Origin: Podocnemis expansa
Taxonomy: Eukaryota > Chordata > Testudines > Podocnemididae
Reading direction: 5' to 3'
DNA length: 64,000 nt
Assembly (NCBI GenBank): GCA_007922195.1
Contig: ML682116.1
Location: 1,962,072 to 2,026,071 of the forward strand
Both the position numbers and the translations under genes were made by a program. The notes beneath the pieces are model-generated. The model was given only the letters and a program-made list of their open reading frames with translations, did not search any database and was not told the origin of the DNA. Shown piece after piece: positions 42,160 through 54,050 of this stretch (position 1 is the first letter of the stretch; every line of letters begins with the position of its first letter).

Positions 42160-42977
42160 CTCTTACTGCCCCTTGCATACCACTTGTGCTAGGGTTTACA
42201 AAGGGACCAAAGCCATACATGGTGATGCTTTGCCGTACATGTGCCAGGGAAATTCTTCTCTGACTCTGATATGTTGTTGTAGCAGGGTACAGGGAGGTGC
42301 AGAGGTAAGGGGCAAAATCTGTCCCATGATATCTAAGTCTGTGGGGTTGCAGAACTCTTCAGTGATGGTTTGGTTCACAGCAGGTACACTAACAGCTATG
42401 GGGAAGAAGAGGGGTGAACAAGCAGCTGCTAAGTAAGCTGTATGAAGTGTGGTGAGCACCAAGGTATGACATGTTGTATCTAATCCCACTGCAGGGTGTT
42501 GCTGCAAGTGGTAGGGGACGGCACTCTTTCTGAGATGTTTGGTAGTGCTTTCTGTATATCATGCATTTGGAGACAGTGGAACTACTAGACTCTCCAAGCA
42601 TTAGGTTCTAACAGCTCTAGCTCATGGTGGTTTTCTATGAACACATATACATTTTTAGTAGCAGAGCATTATTATTCTAAAGCTGCCAGAATCTAAAAGG
42701 TGCAGTGACTCTAGGCACAATGACTAAGATAAAATAAAAGATCAATACAACAGTTCCTAAACCCAGCCCCTGAAGGTAATATAGTACAAGGACATAAAGG
42801 TAATCATGTCTCATGGAATATTCCATCCTCACACCATCCTTCTGTCTGCAGACCACTGCCCCATATCTTTTTGCCAGTGGTGAGATGTGTGGGGGCCCAG
42901 CTCACAAGTTGCCTGCTCCCCAGTTTTCCCTTCACAGGCAGCTCACAGCCTGCTACTCCTGCTCCCATGCACCCTAT

Positions 42978-43349
42978 GGCTATGTCTACTCCAGGAAAAG
43001 TTAGTTCGAATTTGTTTGAACTAAACTCAAACTTATTAGTTTGAATTAACAAAGTGGACTAATTCGACTTAATGTTAAGTCGAATTAGTCCACTTTGTTA
43101 ATTCAGACTAACTGCCCTTAATTCATATTTATTAAATTCGAACTAAGGGTTAATCCTAGTCTACACTGTCCTTTGTTTGAACTAAGGATCGAACTAAGGG
43201 TTGACCAATTCGAACTAAGCTTGCATTAGTTCTAATTAGTCCACTTTGTTAATTCAAACTAATAAGTTTGAATTTAGTTCAAACTAAATTCAAACTTATT
43301 AGTTCAAATTAACAAACTTGAACTAACTTTTTGTAGTGTAGGCATAGCC
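42978..43349. mobile_element. Harbinger-like MITE
   Basis: Starts GGCTATGTCTACTCC and ends TTGTAGTGTAGGCATAGCC. The interior has AATTCGACTTAATGTTAAGT and other TTCGAAC-type palindromic units. No clear 3-bp duplication. Confidence 0.72.
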
Positions 43350-44404
43350 TTCTAGACTGATAGAAGAATTCTTTCATTGCTCTAGTGGTGTCCATGTGGA
43401 CTTATGAGCAATGTATGTAGATAGAGCCACATTTTAGATGTAGATCAGACCGATGGTTCCCTCCAAGCCTGGTCTCTCTCTGACCTAAGCATATTATTTA
43501 TTTTTCTTGTATACTAGTACACCACTCTACTAGCTTGATGCTGAGCTGGGTAATTCATTGACCTCCTCTACGGCCTAGACCCTTTTCACCCACCCCAGCC
43601 AGGGAGGATGGAAAATACCCAGCAGCGGGGCAGCAGATTAATTTTAATGTCGTAGACTTTTAGTGGAGTTTTAAATATTGCATCTCCTAGTACAGGAGGC
43701 CACAGACAGTTTTAATTAACCAACACAAGGATTAAAAGTGAACCCTTGAAATCAGTGATGACTATGGTATTTTGTGGAAACATATAATACTCATTCTACA
43801 GGACCTTCTACTGTACAAGCATTAAACAATCAAAGCACAGAGAATGTCCTTCACCCCACTTCCCACACACCCTGTGAGGAAGATAAGAATATTTAGGAGA
43901 CATTTTATTCACCTTTGTGACTTCTGCCCTTGTTTAATAGCACCCAGCACCACTCCACAGCAGTTTAGAACAAAATATCTCATTGAAAGTGGAGGCAGAC
44001 TACAGGGAAGTGGAATTTAATTCTCAGAGCTGGAATTTTGCAAGATCACCAGAGCTAGCAGCCTAACTTTACTGGGCACAGATGAGCAAAGCCTGATTTT
44101 TGCATCTCATCCAAAAGACAAAGGACCCTATAGTGATGTAAATCAGGAGTATTTCTATTGGAATCAATGGAGTTACAATGACATGTAAAACTAGCATAAG
44201 TAAGTAGATAAGTAGTCATAGTGCTCTATTCACACAGTGCTTCCTGGCATCCGATTATGGCTTTGATTTACCAGTGACTCTAAGGGATCAGAGTTACTTG
44301 TGAATCACCAGAAGCATTTATTGCCTCACTTACACTAGGTTTCCTCCCTCCCACATGCTGACTCATTTGTTTTGTGAGATCCACAGTATAAGACTGTAAG
44401 GCTG
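43350..44404. other. Unassigned intergenic DNA
   Basis: No recognisable gene or named repeat. Confidence 0.35.
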
Positions 44405-44500
44405 CAAGTTAATCATAGAATCATAGCGTTGGAAAGGACCTCATGAGGTCATCTAGTCCAACCCCCTGTCAAAAAAAGCAGGACCATTCCCACTAAAAGT
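44405..44500 (-). mobile_element. CR1 LINE 3'-end fragment
   Basis: AATCATAGAATCATAGCGTT, GGAAAGGACCTCATGAGGTC, ATCTAGTCCAACCCCCTGTC, then AAAAAAAGCAGGACCATTCC: the same 3' end as the long CR1 copy at the right edge of the window, truncated after about 95 bases. Confidence 0.88.
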
Positions 44501-45745
44501 TGCCTCTTTCTTTTTTATATTCCCTGATCACTAAACAACATTTAAGTTAGTTTTTCTTCAGTGTTGCCACAATATTCTTCCCCATTAGATACAGAAAATT
44601 TGTCTCCATCCCAATGCTTCAAGTACAAGTTATTCTCTCCTTTTTCCTATTAGAAAAAACAGGGAAATCTGGAAATCTATTTTAAACACAGGTATAGAAT
44701 AGCCTGCTAATTTTTCCTTCCTGCAGCATTGTTGCCACATTAGGCCTGGCAAAAGCAGAACCTTCTATTGACTATTCCATAGGCAACAGACAGGTTTGAC
44801 TTTTGCTGAGTTCTAGGGGAGAATGGATACAGAAGAAAATAAAATATTCCTTTTTTCTCATTTTCCCTAGACTTGCGTTGAGCTTCTCAAGGGAAACCAG
44901 CCGCACAGCATGAAGAACTCTGTTCTGAAATATTGTGTGTTAATCAGAACAGCTACTACAGCTTATTAAAAAAAAGCAAGGAGTCTTGTGGCACCTAAAG
45001 ACTAACAGATTTATTTATCACATGAGCTTTTGTGGGAGAATATCCCACTTCGTCAGATGCTTTGAAGAGAGAGAACTTACAGAATTGGATGAAAATAAAT
45101 GCAGGGAAGTGTAAGACATGGGATCAGTTCACACTGCAACAGCAAATCAGAGCATCAGTAAGGATTCAAACTCTAGGAAACAACACAAAGAGGGAGGATA
45201 AAGTCAAATTACCTGTTACAATGTGAAAAGAATCTATAGTCACGATTCAGCCCTTCTTTCACGCAATTTAATTTGCATATTAGTTCACATTATAACAGGT
45301 AATTTGGCTTCATCCTCCTTCTGTGTACTGTTTCCTAGAGTTCAAATCCTTACAAATGCTCTGATTTGCTGTTGCAGTGTGACCTGATCCCATGTCTTAC
45401 ATTCCCGTCCATTTATTTTCATCCAATTCTGTACGCTCTCCCTCTTCAAAGCGTCTGACGAAGTGGGATATTCTCCCACGAAAGCTCATGTGATGAATAA
45501 ATCTGTTCTTCGAGCGCTGCTCGGATGCATTCAGTAGTAGGTGTCTCTGTGTTGGAGCGCTGGATTGGTCAGAAAACTTTTGTCATAACCTGTCAGGAGA
45601 GGGTAGGTGGCCACCTCCCCTCATGCCACCCAGTGGCTATATATATGGCTGCCTACCGACCCCTCCCCAGTTTCATTTCTTCCGCCTTGCGCGTCGGATC
45701 TGGAATGTCTGCTCCTTGTGAACGCAAGCAGCCTGTCTGTCTTCT

Positions 45746-46216
45746 ATGAGCTTTTTGCCCGACTGGGAGCACCTTTTTGTGGACGTAGTTCCACCACAGG
45801 AATCCTCCCCTTTCTGGCTGGAACATTGTAGATTGTCCATCATGCCAGGGTTTAAACCCTGCTCTGAGTGCGGCAAGGCCTTCCCCAGGGACAATCCCCA
45901 TGGGAAGTGCCTCCGGTGCCTAGGCGAAGACCACCTGGTCTCACCCTGTTCCCTATGCATGTCCTTTAAACTTCAGACAGTCAAAGAGAGGGAAGAAAGG
46001 TGCTGTGCCCTAGCCTCTGAACAGGCTTGGCACTCTTCACCCGAAGCTTCGGGTTCCCGCCCGGTGCCAAGACCTAGCTCAGCACTGGAGCCAGCTCGGC
46101 ACCATGCTGTCAGTGGCCGTCAAAGAATGACCTCGGTACTGACCTGGGTACCTCGGCACTGCTCAATGTCGCCCCCGGCATCGCAGTCCTGGCACAGCCA
46201 GGTACCGCTGGCGTAG
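45746..46216 (+). pseudogene. DIRS-like gag N-terminal relic
   Basis: The frame starts after the left terminal repeat. It contains FKPCSECGKAFPRDNPHGKC then LRCLGEDH and SPCSLC, a run of CxxC pairs with the spacing seen at the start of DIRS gag proteins. After about 70 residues it becomes low-complexity Ser/Pro text and stops; later pieces appear in other frames. Confidence 0.6.
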
Positions 46217-47279
46217 GGCTCACCCTGGCACCAGTCACGGTCTCCTCTGTCACCGCAGGCTCATCATAGCCTGGTACCGTTGGTGCAAGGCTCACCCCGG
46301 CACTGACCGCAGTCACCTCCGGCACCATGGGCTTGTCATAGCCCGGTACCGATGTTGCAGGGCCTGTCTCAACCAGGCAGCCCTCTCTTCCCGGTTAAGG
46401 ATTTACCTCCGGTTCATTCAGGGTCGCTCCCGATACCAACGAACCCGGAGGCAGTGGAGGCTGCTCAGGCACTCCTCCTGTTGCCCACACCACCTTCCCC
46501 AATGCCGGTTAGAAGGGGCAAGCCAGCCTTTACAGCCAAGGCCTGAGTCCATCATGGACGTCGCCGCTCTCCGTTGCCTTCAACCCCTCCATCTTCCACT
46601 CCGTTAGGCCCCGATACTGTAGGGCCATCCACATGACAACATATCACTTTGCCATGGCTGGTACCACCCTTAGAATCGAGAGGTGCTTCCCCCGCCTCAA
46701 GCCCGGAGGAAGGTCCATCAAAGGGCTCTAAGCAGCCCTGGCGCTGCACCTTGGCGCCATCGCTCTTCTGCTTCCGCCCTCAAGAATGGCCCCCCACGGA
46801 ACCCCTTCTCCTCTGCAGTGGCTACCCAGTACCGCTCTGTCCCCGGCACTGGGCTCATACCTGGGCAACCTATCAGCACACTTCGATCTGTGGCGCTGTG
46901 CCACAGCCCACCTAGGGATGGAGGTCCAGCCCTCCGACCCCCCATCAGATACCCTGTTCGGGCTGGTCTTCTCTTTGGCAGAGCTGCTTACGGTCCCCCT
47001 CCACTCAAGTGTATGGGATCTGACATCCTCCCGATGGCAGAACCCAAGCTCTATCGCCCCAGTGTCAGACATGGCGAGCCTCAAGTATAGGGTCCCTGAG
47101 TTGGACTTCCCCTCTCTTGCCGATCACCCAATCCTCCTAGGGACATGGTACAAATGGCGCTAGGCCCGGGTGAGCCTTTTAGTGACCCCCTCCCTGCTTC
47201 AAGGGAAGCCCAGGGAACTGGATCTCATGGGACACAAGGTCTACTCCTCCTCAGCCTTCCAACTTTGAGTCGCAAATAA

Positions 47280-47660
47280 CCAGGCCCTAACCAGCAGATA
47301 CATGCTGGATGTGTGGGAAATGGTCGTGAAATTTAGACATTTGCTCCCACCAGAGGCCAAAGAGGAGTATGATGCATTCCTGGAGGAGGGAATAATAATT
47401 TCTCAGGATCTCCTCCTCTCAGCCTGAGATGCGGTAGATACAGCACCCCACATCATGGCCTTGGCGGTGACCATCTGCCAAGTTGCCTGGCTTAGGGAAG
47501 CCAGGGTGCCCCCCACTGCACAGCAGGCAATGCTTGACCTGCCTTTTGGGGGTGACGCTTTGTTCCCCCCCAAGACTCTAGCCGTGGTGGGTACTGCATG
47601 GGACCCTAGAGGAGAGGTCAAATACCTCGGCCTCCTTCCATTGGGGCCCTTTCCTCCCCA
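47280..47660 (+). pseudogene. DIRS-like gag C-terminal / inter-ORF relic
   Basis: Plus-strand pieces read RYMLDVWEMVVKFRHLLPPE, then ALAVTICQVAWLREARVPP and LDLPFGGDALFPPKT. The pattern (residues on rearing up to a DLPF-G-LF motif) resembles the C-terminal part of DIRS gag proteins. Frames are broken by stops and shifts. Confidence 0.45.
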
Positions 47661-50480
47661 CACATAACCTATAAGGGGTGGCAAACCCTCCTCCCACTTG
47701 TCTCCTAGATGAGCCTGGGGCAGGGACCCAACCCCTCCCCACCACCCCTCAGTTTAATTCCCAGGTATTTCAGAGCCTTCTTCTCCCTTTCCTTTCCTGC
47801 AAGGAAGGGATCCTATCCCAATTGACTGCCCGTAATTCCCATAACATCTGGGTCATGACCATGGCTTCAGTCCACCATCAGAGAGGATGGCTGATGCCCC
47901 TTCCTTCCCATCCTTTAGTGAGCAAATGGGGAGCTCACTGGGGCCAACCCTGTGTCGATATCACAATCAGGGGTGAGTCAGCCTTTGGCCTTGCCCTCCG
48001 GTCTCAGAGAGGCATAGCCCATGTAACCAAAGCCCCTCTCAGTTATCAGGACATCCAAATTGCGGCCCAGTACCCAGATTGCTACTCCTTGGGCTCTTAG
48101 CAGAGAAAGGGAACAAGAAAGCCCCCCTCCCAACCCTTCAGGTACTCCTCAACCGATGATTCCTTTTGTTCTCGCAAGCGTTAAGGGTGGCCTTTGTCAG
48201 AGCCACAACCACAGATACTCCCAGTATGCGCAGACACATGTGCCCATCTGGACGCGTGGAACCAGCCCCCACCACCCCCCCGCCTGCCCGCCACCTTTCC
48301 TACACCAGGTAGGATCTACTTTCGTACCCGGAATGGGGAGGGATGCCTTGGACATCTCCCCACCCTAACACACCGGTCGGTACACGTGGTTAAGTTGAGC
48401 CTGGTGGGTCCTCAGCCATCTCCATGATATGGAAAACCCTCTCTACCACCCCACCTGCTAGGTGGGAATATGATACTTGGTACTCTTACCGCACAGGGTT
48501 CTATGCCTGAGGAGAGGCCAAGGCAGAGCTGTTCAATCCCTGCCTTGCCCCTCACCCCCCACCTCAACCCAGTGGTAAACAACAGCTTCTTCCCTTTCTT
48601 CGGGACACTCTCGTTTCTACCAGGACATCCCTGGTTGGGAGTCCTTATCTAGGGCCCACCCTACCAAGGAAGTGGTGGTGAAATCCTCCCTACCTTTCTC
48701 TCTCTCTACCCATGAAGTAACAGCCTCTTTATGCCCGACCTGGAATCTACCAGATTGTAGAGCCCATGGGAGAGGAGACAATGCCTCTTCTCCAAACAGG
48801 TGAACAGAAATGGGAGGGAACCCACCTTAGGTCTCCCAAACCAACTTCTAGCTAACCATGGCGTTAGCTCATTGACAAGCTTCATGCGCAACACTGGGTC
48901 CCGCTTATGGCTGTCACCCTACCGGGGTGTACATATATGACTTACCCTGGGTCACCTTGCTAGCATGATCATTCATATCTGGGCCTGGGACACTGTTACC
49001 CAGGTGTCCAGTGAACTTATCACGCCTTCCTTTGCGGGATCTAAGGCCAAAAACTGTTGGGTTACCTCTACATGATACCCTCACCTAAGGCAATTACCAA
49101 AGGCTGTTGTTCTTCCTTTGCTCACTGAGGGAGCTCAGGTTGACAAAAAAAAAAAAAAAGACGACCCATTTTCCGATCAACATGAAAACTCAGAGGTCTG
49201 TTTCCCCCATGTGGGACGTTGTCCTGGATAAGATCACATCATAGGGACAAGCCATCCTTGTCGGCTTTCTAGAATTTAGGGTATTCCTCGGAACCGTTGT
49301 TGACACTCTGGGAGTATCATACTTCCCAGGTGGTCTGGGAGGAGACCATCCACTCATCCTATAACCCATATCTTTCGGAAACGTAGTCCTCTCCTAAGAG
49401 TCCTTAACTCTGCGCACACTGAGGTGTAGCGTAGTTGGGACAGATATCATTCCTGGCAGTGCCCCCGGGCACAGAAGGATTCAGATCATTATATTCTAAC
49501 CCCATAAGCCCTCCAGTCATCTCGACTAAGTGGCCAATCAGTGGCATTGCATTCTGTTGCCCTCGCCTTCCCCTTTCCCCATCCCCCCCCCGCCCCGTTC
49601 TCCAGGCAGTCTTCCTGGTATTGGAATCCTGAGGTGAAATATACGGGGTAAGAAGAGGATCCTTTTCCGTGAGTCTTCATGCGTACCAAGGTATTTATAG
49701 ATACCAAGGTCAACAGCACCTCCTAAGGTCACCATGCCGCCTCATAGATGCATAATGGTCTGAAATACCCTTCCCATTGGTAACCCTCCAGGTTCATACA
49801 CTGTACATGGCTGGAGGCTTGCGCTACACGCTCCTGACCCAAGGACATCATGACTGACATGCCATGTGCTGCTCATCACTCCACCCCTGGCTTTCTTTGT
49901 CATTTAACCAGCACAAAGTGTCTTTTCTTAGACCCTTCTTGAATGAACTCTGTAGTCCATGCTCCCTTATGCTTGATGGTACTTCAGATTCTTACACTCT
50001 TTGGGCATGTGCCTTCGGCCTTGACGTAGTCAGTTCAAGGGATAATGTTCATCCCTCTTCCTGTTATCTGCATAGGCCACAGCTATTGTGGCTAGCCCTG
50101 TACCCTTTGGCTTCCAGCGCTTTCTCTCATAGGTTCATGCCGGAGTATACTATGGCCAGACATTTGCCCTCTGACCCTCATACCTTAAGCTATACCTTCC
50201 GGTAGAGCAACCAAATGCAGCTCCTCCACCTTAGTCGTGTTGCATTGATTCAACTCTGGTTTAAGGAGACATTAGTCCATTCAGCCTGCACACGCTCTGC
50301 CTCAGCTGGATTTGACCTACCCCTGCTTTGGTTGGCCCATGATTGTCAGTTCTCCTCTGCCAGACCGGAGGCCTAGTTGTCCTCTTGTTTCCTGTTAGAA
50401 CCTCGTTCGCTGTGCTTTTCCCACCTGGGGTGTTTTTCTTGTGCTGAAGGCGGAAGTGCCAGTTCCACCTGCCATCCATC
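47661..50480 (+). other. DIRS-like element interior, strongly degenerate
   Basis: Expected to have held the reverse transcriptase/RNase H, methyltransferase-like and tyrosine recombinase frames of a DIRS element. I can recognise no intact domain; the short open frames (up to 140 codons) lack catalytic motifs. Confidence 0.4.
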
Positions 50481-51067
50481 AGCATGGCTAGCAGTCACCT
50501 ATTACTGAATGCATCCGAGCAGCGCTCGAAGAAGAATGGTGGATTACTCACCAGTAACCGTTCTTCTTCGAGATGGGCTGCTTGGATCCATTCAGGTCCC
50601 ACCCCTCCATCCCCGCATCTGGACTTGGTGACTCCGAGGAACTGGGGAGGGGGTTGGGAGGCAGTCGTATATATAGCCACTGGGTGGCATGAGGGGCGGT
50701 GGCCACCTACCCTCTCCTGACAGGCTAGGACAAAAGTTTTCCAACCAATCTGGTGCTCCGGCATGGAGACACCTATTATTGAATGGATCTGAGCAGCCCA
50801 TCTCGAAGAAGGACGGTTAGTGGTGAGTAACCCACCGTTAGTCTTTAAGTGCCACAAGACTCCTTGCTTTTTTTGCTTTAGTAGACTAATGTAGCTGCCC
50901 CTTTGGAACTACAGCTTATTAGTACTGACTTATTTTGCCTCAACCAATCGATTTCCCTGATTTGCTTTTAAAATAAATGGGTTGTGTTCAGCCCATAGAT
51001 ACCGCTCATGTTCATTCTGAAACTTCAATACACACCTGTCTAATATTCCTGTCTATTGGGATAAAAA

Positions 51068-51187
51068 CTATTGTATTCATTGTCTCCCTCTCCTGGCAGT
51101 TCAGGCAGGATTCACTATATGGCAAATCCAGTAACGAATTGCAGCAATTCTCCATCCTGGGGAAAAGAAAAAAAAAGAGTCATCTTT
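51068..51187. repeat. Dispersed duplicate, copy 1
   Basis: About 115 bases (CTATTGTATTCATTGTCTCC through CAGCAATTCTCCATCCTGGG to AAGAGTCATCTTT) recur in the same orientation at 53939-54050 at about 90 percent identity by eye. Family unknown. Confidence 0.85.
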
Positions 51188-53938
51188 TTGTTGGATGATG
51201 ATAAAACTGGGAAAAAAACAACAACCCTGAAATCTTATCACAGAGAGCTGTTCATCACAAAATGACATTTCATGAGTAGGAAAATATTGCAGCAGTAAGG
51301 TGCAAATGATAAATACTAACATCTTAGTAGTTTACCTGTAGCTACTGTGCTGCTAATGTAGTTTTAATATTGGCAATGCCTCTTACTATTCCCCAAGTCC
51401 TCAAAAATTTGGAAAAAAAACCCCAAAAAACTAGTCTCTGTCTCTTTACTCATGTTTCTTGACACGTTTCATTGCTTTGCTTTGTTTGCACAATAATTGA
51501 TCTGGATGTGCAAATAATTATTGTAAATTTAACTGATCTGAGGAGAATTCCTGTAGAGAATTTCCCTGAAGAAATGTGTATCTATTCAAATCACGCTGAC
51601 TTAACATCATAAAACTTGCTGTGGCTTCTTAGAGGAGTTGCTCTCTCTCTTTTATTCTTTGTATAAACTCAGGCAAATGTTGAGTGAGACGACAAGAATA
51701 ACGATTGTATAATGCTGATGTACTGGACTGAACTTCAGAGAACACTGCTAGAATGTATAGCATATAAATTTGGGTATATACTGATTTCATTTCTAGTGAC
51801 ATCTATTAAAAACAGTTCTGAGTGTGGTAGTGGACATGTCCCAAAATAAGTGGTTAGAATATGACATCATCATTCTTCTGGATTCCAGTTCCAGACCTGT
51901 AAAGTACTGAGTACTCAGCCCTTTACAACTTTCATTTATGTCAATAGGAGTTGAAGAAGTACCCCTCTTTATAGGATCCCGTTAAGAAAAAAACTTTTCT
52001 GGTGTTGCTATTGTGGACTAGATTTTGTCACTTTCATTCACTCTGAGAAGTATCTTCTTAGATCAGTTATGTAGTAATTGATTTCTGTGGGTCAGCTCCT
52101 GGAGTAAGGTATCACTCAGCACGAGCAAGGGTAACAGAATCTACTTTTGTTATGACTCCTTTCAGACACAGGGCCAGCTTTTCAACAGCAAAGTAGTCTC
52201 TAGTTTTTTAAAGAATTTTCAGCCTCTTCTGATCATATGTGAGGGCCTAAATTTTGGTGATCATATGAGATGCTCCAGGCCTGAACTTGCCTTTCTTTGC
52301 TCATTCAAAATGTCCACTGACTCCAGTGGAGGCTTGGGGAAGTCTCTCATTTTAAATAGCAACAACAGCTCTTCTGAAAACTGGAATATTCATCAATTTT
52401 GCACAGCAAATCAAGTACCTGTCTTTGAGGGGCTGGACAGATATTCTACAGTTACTTAGTCCATTAGCTACTTTACTTATTCATGATTCAACTGCTGTAT
52501 GAGGAATAAAGTCATTGTGTATCATTAAATGAAAACATGCTTACCATCACATAATGATATGGGACTAAACTCAGAGGCAAGACGTTCAGTAGAAGTTATT
52601 GGTTTGTGGAGTGAAGGGCAACTTATTTGGGGCAAGAGGGTACAAAATGTAAGAATATGTAATTCACACTTTTATACACACTCTTGTTAGTTGCTTTTCC
52701 TGCGACTTCTCATATATGCATCATTTCTGAATTTGCCTTGTAATATCTTTAGCTGCACAGTACAAGGAAGTGAAAAACAGGGCTTGCAGTGGGAGCTGGA
52801 TTGTAACCTTGACATACCAAACTGATGGTGCTATTTGATTAAAGCATCAGAATGCCACATGCCTGTGGTATATTAGTGTTAATGTTTATACATATTATTT
52901 ATAAATGAGCTGTCAGGTAACACTGACATTCAGTTCTGACTGCAAACTTTAACAAAATTGCATGAGTAAAATTTCCTGGAGATGTTTTAGGGTGTCCTAA
53001 ATAGCCTGCCTAATTTAATTCTTTCTGTTTAAGAGCTATCATATTCTATTCAGCAGCATCCTTTTTCAGGATTTTTAGCAGCAATATTTCCATTTTAATG
53101 AAAAGGCTGATTTAATAATTTAGCTAAGCAAAACCTGCAGCTGCTCAGAAAACCTATTTAGCACATGTGAAATTGCTACCATCATTTTTTCCAGTGGCGA
53201 GAGAGCAAGCAGGTTATAAATACTTTGCTGATGTGCTGAGGACTACATTTTATCCTCATGGAATGCTATGTCAAAAGAAAATTCTCAGAATATATTATGG
53301 TAGTGATACAGTGTAATTTATAGGTTCTTGAAAACCTGAAATATTTACCCATCTCTCTTACCCATATCCACTCATTTGACAATGTCTGCTCGCTTTTTTC
53401 AGTAGCTGTAGCAATACATGCTTATCTGATAATTTCCTGTATTACCCATTCTAAACACCATCAATTTTCAGTTCTCAAAGGACGACACCTAAAGTTTGTA
53501 TGTTAAACAATGAGTATATGCCTGTGTGTTTGTGTTTAGTAGATATGTATTTTTACTGTGCTTACCCGTGTGTCTCTTATAAGGACTCTGTAAAGATGAG
53601 AGGCATATTTCAAATTCACATCAATAAGGGCCCCAGGCTTTGTTATAAGGATTTCATACAACTCCATCCTTTAGAATCTTGTAAGTAATCTCTTGGATAT
53701 CCTACAGGCTTTCTTTCATAAAGCTTTCTACACAGAGTTGAGCAGGCTGTGTGCGTGAAGTTGCCTGATTGAAATGCCAATATCCTACTCTCTGTGCTCT
53801 GAAATTTACTATCACAATAAAACAGACGCATTCCCCTGCATACCAAACGGAGCTGGCTATGAAGAACAACCACGCAGCCACTCATTGATTTCATAGATCT
53901 GGTTTAATTGACATCAGCATTCAATCCTTTCTACTGTC
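51188..53938. other. Unassigned intergenic DNA
   Basis: Mostly AT-rich, no gene or named repeat. It separates the two copies of the dispersed duplicate. Confidence 0.35.
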
Positions 53939-54050
53939 CTATTGTATTCATTGTCTCCCTCTCCTGGCAGTTCAGGCTGGATTCACTGTATGGCAAATCC
54001 AATAATGAATTGCAGCAATTCTCTGTCCTGGAAAAAAAAGAGTCATCTTT
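53939..54050. repeat. Dispersed duplicate, copy 2
   Basis: Same family as 51068-51187; similarity stops sharply at both edges, as expected for a short mobile element or a duplicated fragment. Confidence 0.85.

Larger units (their letters stand above)
45508..50836 (+). mobile_element. DIRS-like retrotransposon with inverted termini, degenerate
   Basis: About 5.3 kb, with a terminal block (CTTCGAGCGCTGCTCGGATG, CATTCAGTAGTAGGTGTCTC, then GTCAGGAGAGGGTAGGTGGC and CCAGTGGCTATATATATGGC, 45508-45680) repeated in inverse orientation at the other end (about 50640-50836). A second inverse copy of the first 50 bases lies at about 50490-50535. Inverted, unequal termini plus an extra internal complementary copy are the hallmark of DIRS-type tyrosine-recombinase retrotransposons. 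No target duplication beyond a shared GTT (45505-45507, 50837-50839). Coding frames are broken; the recombinase is not identifiable. Confidence 0.72.
44966..50912. mobile_element. Penelope-like repeat, large inverted pair, split by a DIRS-like element
   Basis: Left part 44966-45507, right part 50837-50912. Arms of roughly 270 bases mirror each other about 45,240: AAAGCAAGGAGTCTTGTGGC, TTACAGAATTGGATGAAAAT and AACAGCAAATCAGAGCATC recur in reverse as GATTTGCTGTTGCAG, TTTCATCCAATTCTGTACGC and TGCCACAAGACTCCTTGC. Deleting the DIRS-like insert restores CTGTTAGTCTTTAAG. The right-hand arm keeps the CTGACGA...GAAA core (45455-45485). Confidence 0.8.

Noticed and set aside
44966..45507. tRNA-type or other structured RNA gene suggested by the strong hairpins
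   Set aside because: The hairpins come from inverted Penelope-like arms shared with many other copies in the window.
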